This document shows, piece by piece, positions 59,565-64,000 of a DNA stretch of 64,000 bases. The position numbers were made by a program, and so were the translations under genes. The notes beneath the pieces are model-generated. The model did not search any database. It worked only from the letters and a program-made list of their open reading frames with translations, and was not told the origin of the DNA. Location: NCBI GenBank assembly GCA_005765155.1, contig VCCP01000004.1:4650001-4714000 (forward strand). Reading direction: 5' to 3'. This DNA comes from Zelopaecilomyces penicillatus (Eukaryota; Ascomycota; Sordariomycetes; Hypocreales; Pseudodiploosporaceae). Each line of letters starts with the position of its first letter. Positions within the stretch are counted from its first letter, which is position 1.

Positions 59565-61538
59565 CTAAATGGTTACCACGGGAGCTGGTTCCATGGGCAA
59601 ACCCGTTCTTGACTCATTTGCACGTGTGCTTGGCGCAGGCGCAATCTCAGGATCAGGAATTTGAATGTCCAACTGGGTCAGAGTTAGTAAGTCTTTCTCA
59701 CTCGTCAACTTTTCACACACAAGGCTCATGAGTACTTACAGTCATGTACCCCGTTCTGCGGAGAGAAATGATTTTGGGGCAAATGACTCCCTCTTCAGAA
59801 GAGAGTGTTTTCTCCATTTCAAGATTCCATCTGTCGATCCATTTTTCCAGGTGGTTCAGTCGAGACTTGATGCCAGTCAACCCAAAGTCATCCCATAACC
59901 ATCCAGTGACGAGCCCCAACACACCATCGAGCACGTTTCGAAACGTATGTGGGCTAAAGGCTGGCACCAGCTCCCCGTTTAACTTCTCAATGACGCGGCG
60001 AAATTCCGGTTCATTTAATCCAGCGGGATCCAGGATCTCGGGATAGAGATTTGAGAAAGATGGCGCAAGGTCACCATGCAGGAGCCAGTCGCGGCGGATG
60101 CGTATTATCCTAGTGGTAGAGTACTCTGCAGAGTCGACGGGTACGTGTGGGTTCAAATGGGGATAGCAGGCATGTTGAGGTCCCCATGCTTGGCCAAAGT
60201 CATTGTCCACCTCCTCTCCCATTATAGACGAATTGCTTGACGAGAGGAGGGATCCAATGCCATCTCCATTGGACGCAATAGAATTGCGGTCTGGTTGGAA
60301 GTCGGGTCCACGCTCCAAGTCTCTCGAAAATGACCGCACCGGGTCCTCCATTCCAGAAGCTGCCGTCATGCCTGCCTTTCTTTTGCCCTTGTCGGTATTT
60401 GTGTTGTTGATAATTGGCTCTTCCTCTAGCGTTATTTCGCTGCTGAGTGTTGTTGCAGATCCCAGCGATGCACCTCGTGGTTGGTGGCGAGATCTCCTCT
60501 CCTCATACGAAGCTCTGACTGATGCTGGCAGACTCACTCGACGATCCTCACTGCCGCTCAGTTCGACTTGGAGACTTGCGCGAGTAGAGACTGGATGTTT
60601 TGTCTGTCTTTGCTCTGCAAGTGTCAAAAGGGGGTAATCAAAAGCAGAGGTGGCGATGTAGTCAGCAGTGTTGGCCGAAACGTCGAGCGATGGGTGCCGC
60701 AGTGGAACAGGAGGGGCGGTAGGTGACGATGGACTTCTTTTTCGTAATTTGGTAGTGCGAGGGGTAGAGTTGGTAGGATTCCAGAGACGAGCTGCTGAGA
60801 AGCGGCGAGGATGATATAGGGCGGAAGGTCGAGTAATAGGGTTTCGAAAGGGCGTCCGGTGGAGAGTCTCTAGGTTTTGCAGTGTTTGAAGGTTTTGGAG
60901 GGTGTGGTGGTGAAGGTCTGAGCGTGCAGATGATGCATTTAACCGTGCAGCAGCGGGTGATTGAAAAAATTCGGGATAGTCAGGCTGCTGTGACAGCGAA
61001 TTAATGCGAGGATTGACCGGTGCATCTATGGCGGGTGTGTCTGTTGGAGGATATATCCTGAATGCGTGCGGAGCCGTGGGAGAAGCTGAGCCGGCACGGC
61101 CGTCGAGACGACCGCGCTGAGAAGGGATGGAGGTGGTGACCTCGACGAGAAGCGAGACGGGGCCTGCACAGAGGAGCCGAGCCGGCGGTGAGGCAGCGCA
61201 ACTGCGAGCGAGACGGATGAGGGTGGCGGCGATGGAAGCGGCAGCCCGTAAGCGTGGTGAAGGGCGAGGTCGTGGGCGTGGACGGTTGATGCAGAGCGCG
61301 ACGACGATGGCAGCGCAGAGAGATGGGAGAGATTGGAGAGATTAGAGAGATTGCGGTGGTTGCACGGGCCACGGCCGTGTCCCACAGCGGGTAAAATGAG
61401 GTTGGGTTGGAACTGGAGGGCTTTGGTGGTTCTAGCACCTCTGATTCTAGCACCACTGGCTCTGGCTCCAGCGCTTAGGATTTGGCCAACAGGCGGTGGT
61501 GGTGGTCGCAGCAGTGGTAATGACGCCGGCAATACCAT
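59565..61538 (-). CDS. ERF4: Erf4/golgin-7-family subunit of Ras palmitoyltransferase (5' end unresolved)
   Basis: Partner of the DHHC enzyme Erf2, supporting palmitoylation of Ras at the ER/Golgi. The body is clear: open frame from about 61,349 to 59,740, then an intron of 67 nt (CTTACTAAC branch) and last exon 59,672-59,565. The Erf4 domain lies at the C-terminal half: STTRIIRIRRDWLLHGDLAP, FSNLYPEIL, EPEFRRVIEKLN, VTGWLWDDFG, then across the junction RRTGYMT/LDIQIPDPEIA. Before it is a long Ser/Pro/His-rich disordered region. No ATG exists in this frame upstream of the domain, so a 5' exon in another frame is needed; the ATG at 61,538 in a CCACCATGG context (MVLPASLPLLRPPPPPVGQ) is a candidate, but I cannot place the joining intron. 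A frameshift or sequence error is the alternative. Confidence 0.7.
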
Positions 61539-64000
61539 GGTGGAAAGAAACGTTGAACTGCAATCACAGGCTCGACCGTCCCATGATTGCTGTTGCACGA
61601 ACGGTTCTTGCTTGAAACTGTCTCACCCACGCACAAAACAAAACAATAGGGCCTCGAAGCTCGGTGGAACGAAGCGGATAATTTGGGCCAGAACAAAGCA
61701 TTCGCAGACGCGGAATCAGAAGAAAGCAAAAAACCAACAACCAAAAGTCGGGGGAGGGGATCTGGTCAGTCTTTATCCATGGCGACAAGTCTGACGAGTT
61801 TGGGGCGCCCCCCTTGAAAACCATGTCACCGGCTCAATGACTGCATCCATTCCATCAGCTTCGACCTCCGATCTCTACCTGTACAACACGAGCACACAAA
61901 AACCCTTGCTCTTGCTGCCTTGCTTTTCAATCAAATCAACCTTGATTAATACTGGACGAAAAGAGGCTTGTGTGGTTCCCCCCCCCCCCCTCCCCCCCTC
62001 TCTCTTCCTCGACCCACGACCGCGGAACGCCGGGTGAGCCTTGGCTTTTTGGCATCCTCCGCCCTGTTACGGATACTAGCCCAAGTTGATAAGTAGTACA
62101 GTAAGGAATTAGGCTGGCTCCGTTTTAGATTGACTATTGCTCATAGTATCTCATCAGGGGCAGAAGCAAGATGATGCGGGCGCTGCAGTCCAAAGAGCGA
62201 CTAGTCTTCCTGTCATTTTCTTTTTCTTTTTTTTTTTCAATTTGCGATTGATGAGAATAGATTGTGGCATATGTATGTGACATTTTGGCGTGGAACGCCA
62301 GCCAACAACGCCGCAAGAGCAACTTGCTTACTGCCATGTGCTCCTCAACTCCTACGGGGAAAAAAAAAAAGGAAAATCACGAGTTGCAAAGCTTTCTGAT
62401 GAATAACAACTAATATTACCCACTCCTACTACGCACTATTCTGGAGTCTTATCCAGACGCAAAAGAATGCTCGTATGGGCCAACCTTGATATCACCCCAT
62501 CCCATAGTTGGGTGGCAGCCAAAAAATTGCGTCCGTGTGTTGGTTCCCCTGCATGAACTACCAACCTGGACACGCGGTGCGACTGTGTGTGACGTGACAA
62601 CAAAAACGGCCCCCCTTCGCTATCGTTTTAGTCAAGCCACCAAAAAAAAATACAAACTCCCGATTCGACAGAAAGAGGACCACCGTGTATCGCAATTACG
62701 AAGTAATCGATACACAATCATGCTCGCATAGTATGGGCACGTAACGACCTACTCGCGTCCTCACGGACTCCTTTTGCTAAGTCGAGGGGGCCACACAGAC
62801 ACACCATATTCGTCTTGTGGTGACTTCTACACCTACAGTATGCTCTCAGAGTTTGACTGAGCGCCGAGGCTGGCGACTTATTGGAGGATAATCATTGAAC
62901 ATTGGCTTCAAGTGCCGTTGTTAGCCGTGGGTAGTTTGGGCTTTGTCAAAGTCTCATTAATGAACCCATTTGCTGAAAGAGAAAAGTAAGTTGTGTGATA
63001 ACATAACTAACACATTGGGTTGTCAAGAGGGAAACTGTAAAGGGTTGAATGAACTCTAAATCAGAAAAGGGTATACAGGTGTTGACATCGACGTGTTGAC
63101 TCGAGACTCCTCCATAAGAGTTCACCATCGTCAAGTGACTCAGCGACAATGCTGCTCCGCCAGAAGCAACTCCGATATTGCGCATTAAGAAGGCGTAAGT
63201 CTCGGGATATATAATCTAGACTGTGGGTCCTGCATCATGCCTTCACGAACCCGTTTCCTCTTGGCAAGGCAGACAAACTGGACAGCCTGTGTTCATCATC
63301 AGAAAGTCTCTAGCAACCCTACGGCTATTCAGCCGTACTCCTAGCGGTTCAATTCAGATGCTCATGCCCCCATCGCCCTCGGGCTTTTTCAGAGCACGGC
63401 CTACAACCAGGATGGTTACATACAGTATGAAAGTATGAATAATCTCCGTCTGATATAGGTTCAAAGAAGCCCGTTAGCAAAAAAAAGTCAAAGCCATTAT
63501 CACCCCCCACCGACGGATCTTCGGACCGCTATGTTGACGGGTTGCCTTGCTGGCTTTTCGCACATTCGTCTTTCGCACTTTCTGGAAATTCTGTCTGGCC
63601 GAACTCTGTCACAACTTCATACAAGTCGGCCACAAGCCACGAGCCATGGGCGGTTTCAGCGCCGTCGTTGATGACGCCATGGTGTATACATACTCGGAGC
63701 TTTGCCACGTTTTCACATTACCCCTGGATTATGGTGTAGGTTAGGTTGGTACTGTACTCCGCAGTTCAGGTCAACTTGCATGAACCTCGGCTCTCTCAGA
63801 ACATGATCGCCTCCACTGCTGACCAACGCAGTTTGCTGGCGTACGAAAGCTACCTACCCTGGAGAGTTTTGTCAGAACGGCGTTTTACAGCCTTGCAAAC
63901 TGTAATTGAACTAAATTAGCATTTTAAGAGTCTAGCTATTCGCATGAGGCCCTTAATATATGCTTGTTTTCATTTCCTACTACATCTGGTCACTGTCATC
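61539..64000. other. Gene-poor end of window
   Basis: Contains the probable promoter of the Erf4-type gene, a run of C at about 61,979-61,996, T- and A-runs at 62,221-62,238 and 62,360-62,370, and otherwise ordinary sequence. No ORF here has support. Confidence 0.5.

Noticed and set aside
61026..61598. 190-codon low-complexity frame as an independent gene
   Set aside because: It overlaps the upstream part of the Erf4-type gene on the same strand and is more likely its 5' exon or leader.

Overview
The window looks like nuclear DNA of a filamentous ascomycete (Pezizomycotina; a Sordariomycete such as Hypocreales is my guess). The evidence is short GT-AG introns with CTAAC/CTGAC-like branch sites, gene content typical of that group, and a repeat block with repeat-induced point mutation (RIP)-type decay: very TpA-rich, full of C-to-T and G-to-A changes that turn Gln and Trp codons into stops.

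Left arm (1-31,700), ordinary gene space: 3' part of mitochondrial ribosomal protein bL19m; alpha-actinin with a long N-terminal extension; mitochondrial D-2-hydroxyglutarate/D-lactate dehydrogenase; a Zn2Cys6 transcription factor; a relic of a Gypsy integrase; an orphan acidic ORF next to a roughly 950-bp complex repeat; proteasome subunit alpha-4 with a 7-nt microexon; a small CHY zinc-finger protein divergent from the TFIIH helicase Ssl2/XPB; about 5 kb of gene-free DNA; a Trk-type potassium transporter; and a VPS9-domain (Rab5-type GEF) protein.

Middle (31,699-47,437), a nest of mobile DNA. The shell is a Fot1/pogo-like DNA transposon with perfect 101-bp inverted ends and TA target duplications (about 1.94 kb without its insert). 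Its transposase gene is split by an LTR retrotransposon of the Gypsy type (32,281-46,074) with roughly 400-bp LTRs and TTACT target duplications. That element in turn carries two near-identical 472-bp insertions in opposite orientation, the left one flanked by a perfect 8-bp duplication. Protease, reverse transcriptase, RNase H and integrase can still be followed through many stops. About 5 kb between integrase and 3' LTR is unassigned.

Right arm (47,440-64,000): an AMP-forming acyl-CoA synthetase convergent with an intracellular GH1 beta-glucosidase; a GFA/CENP-V-type zinc protein; a broken fragment; an uncharacterised fungal protein whose stop codon lies 5 bp from that of the convergent Rch1/SLC10A7-like transporter; an Erf4-family palmitoyltransferase subunit with unresolved 5' end; and a gene-poor end.

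The genes are mostly unrelated housekeeping functions and form no biosynthetic cluster. Exon coordinates were read by eye from splice motifs and frame continuity, without transcript data.
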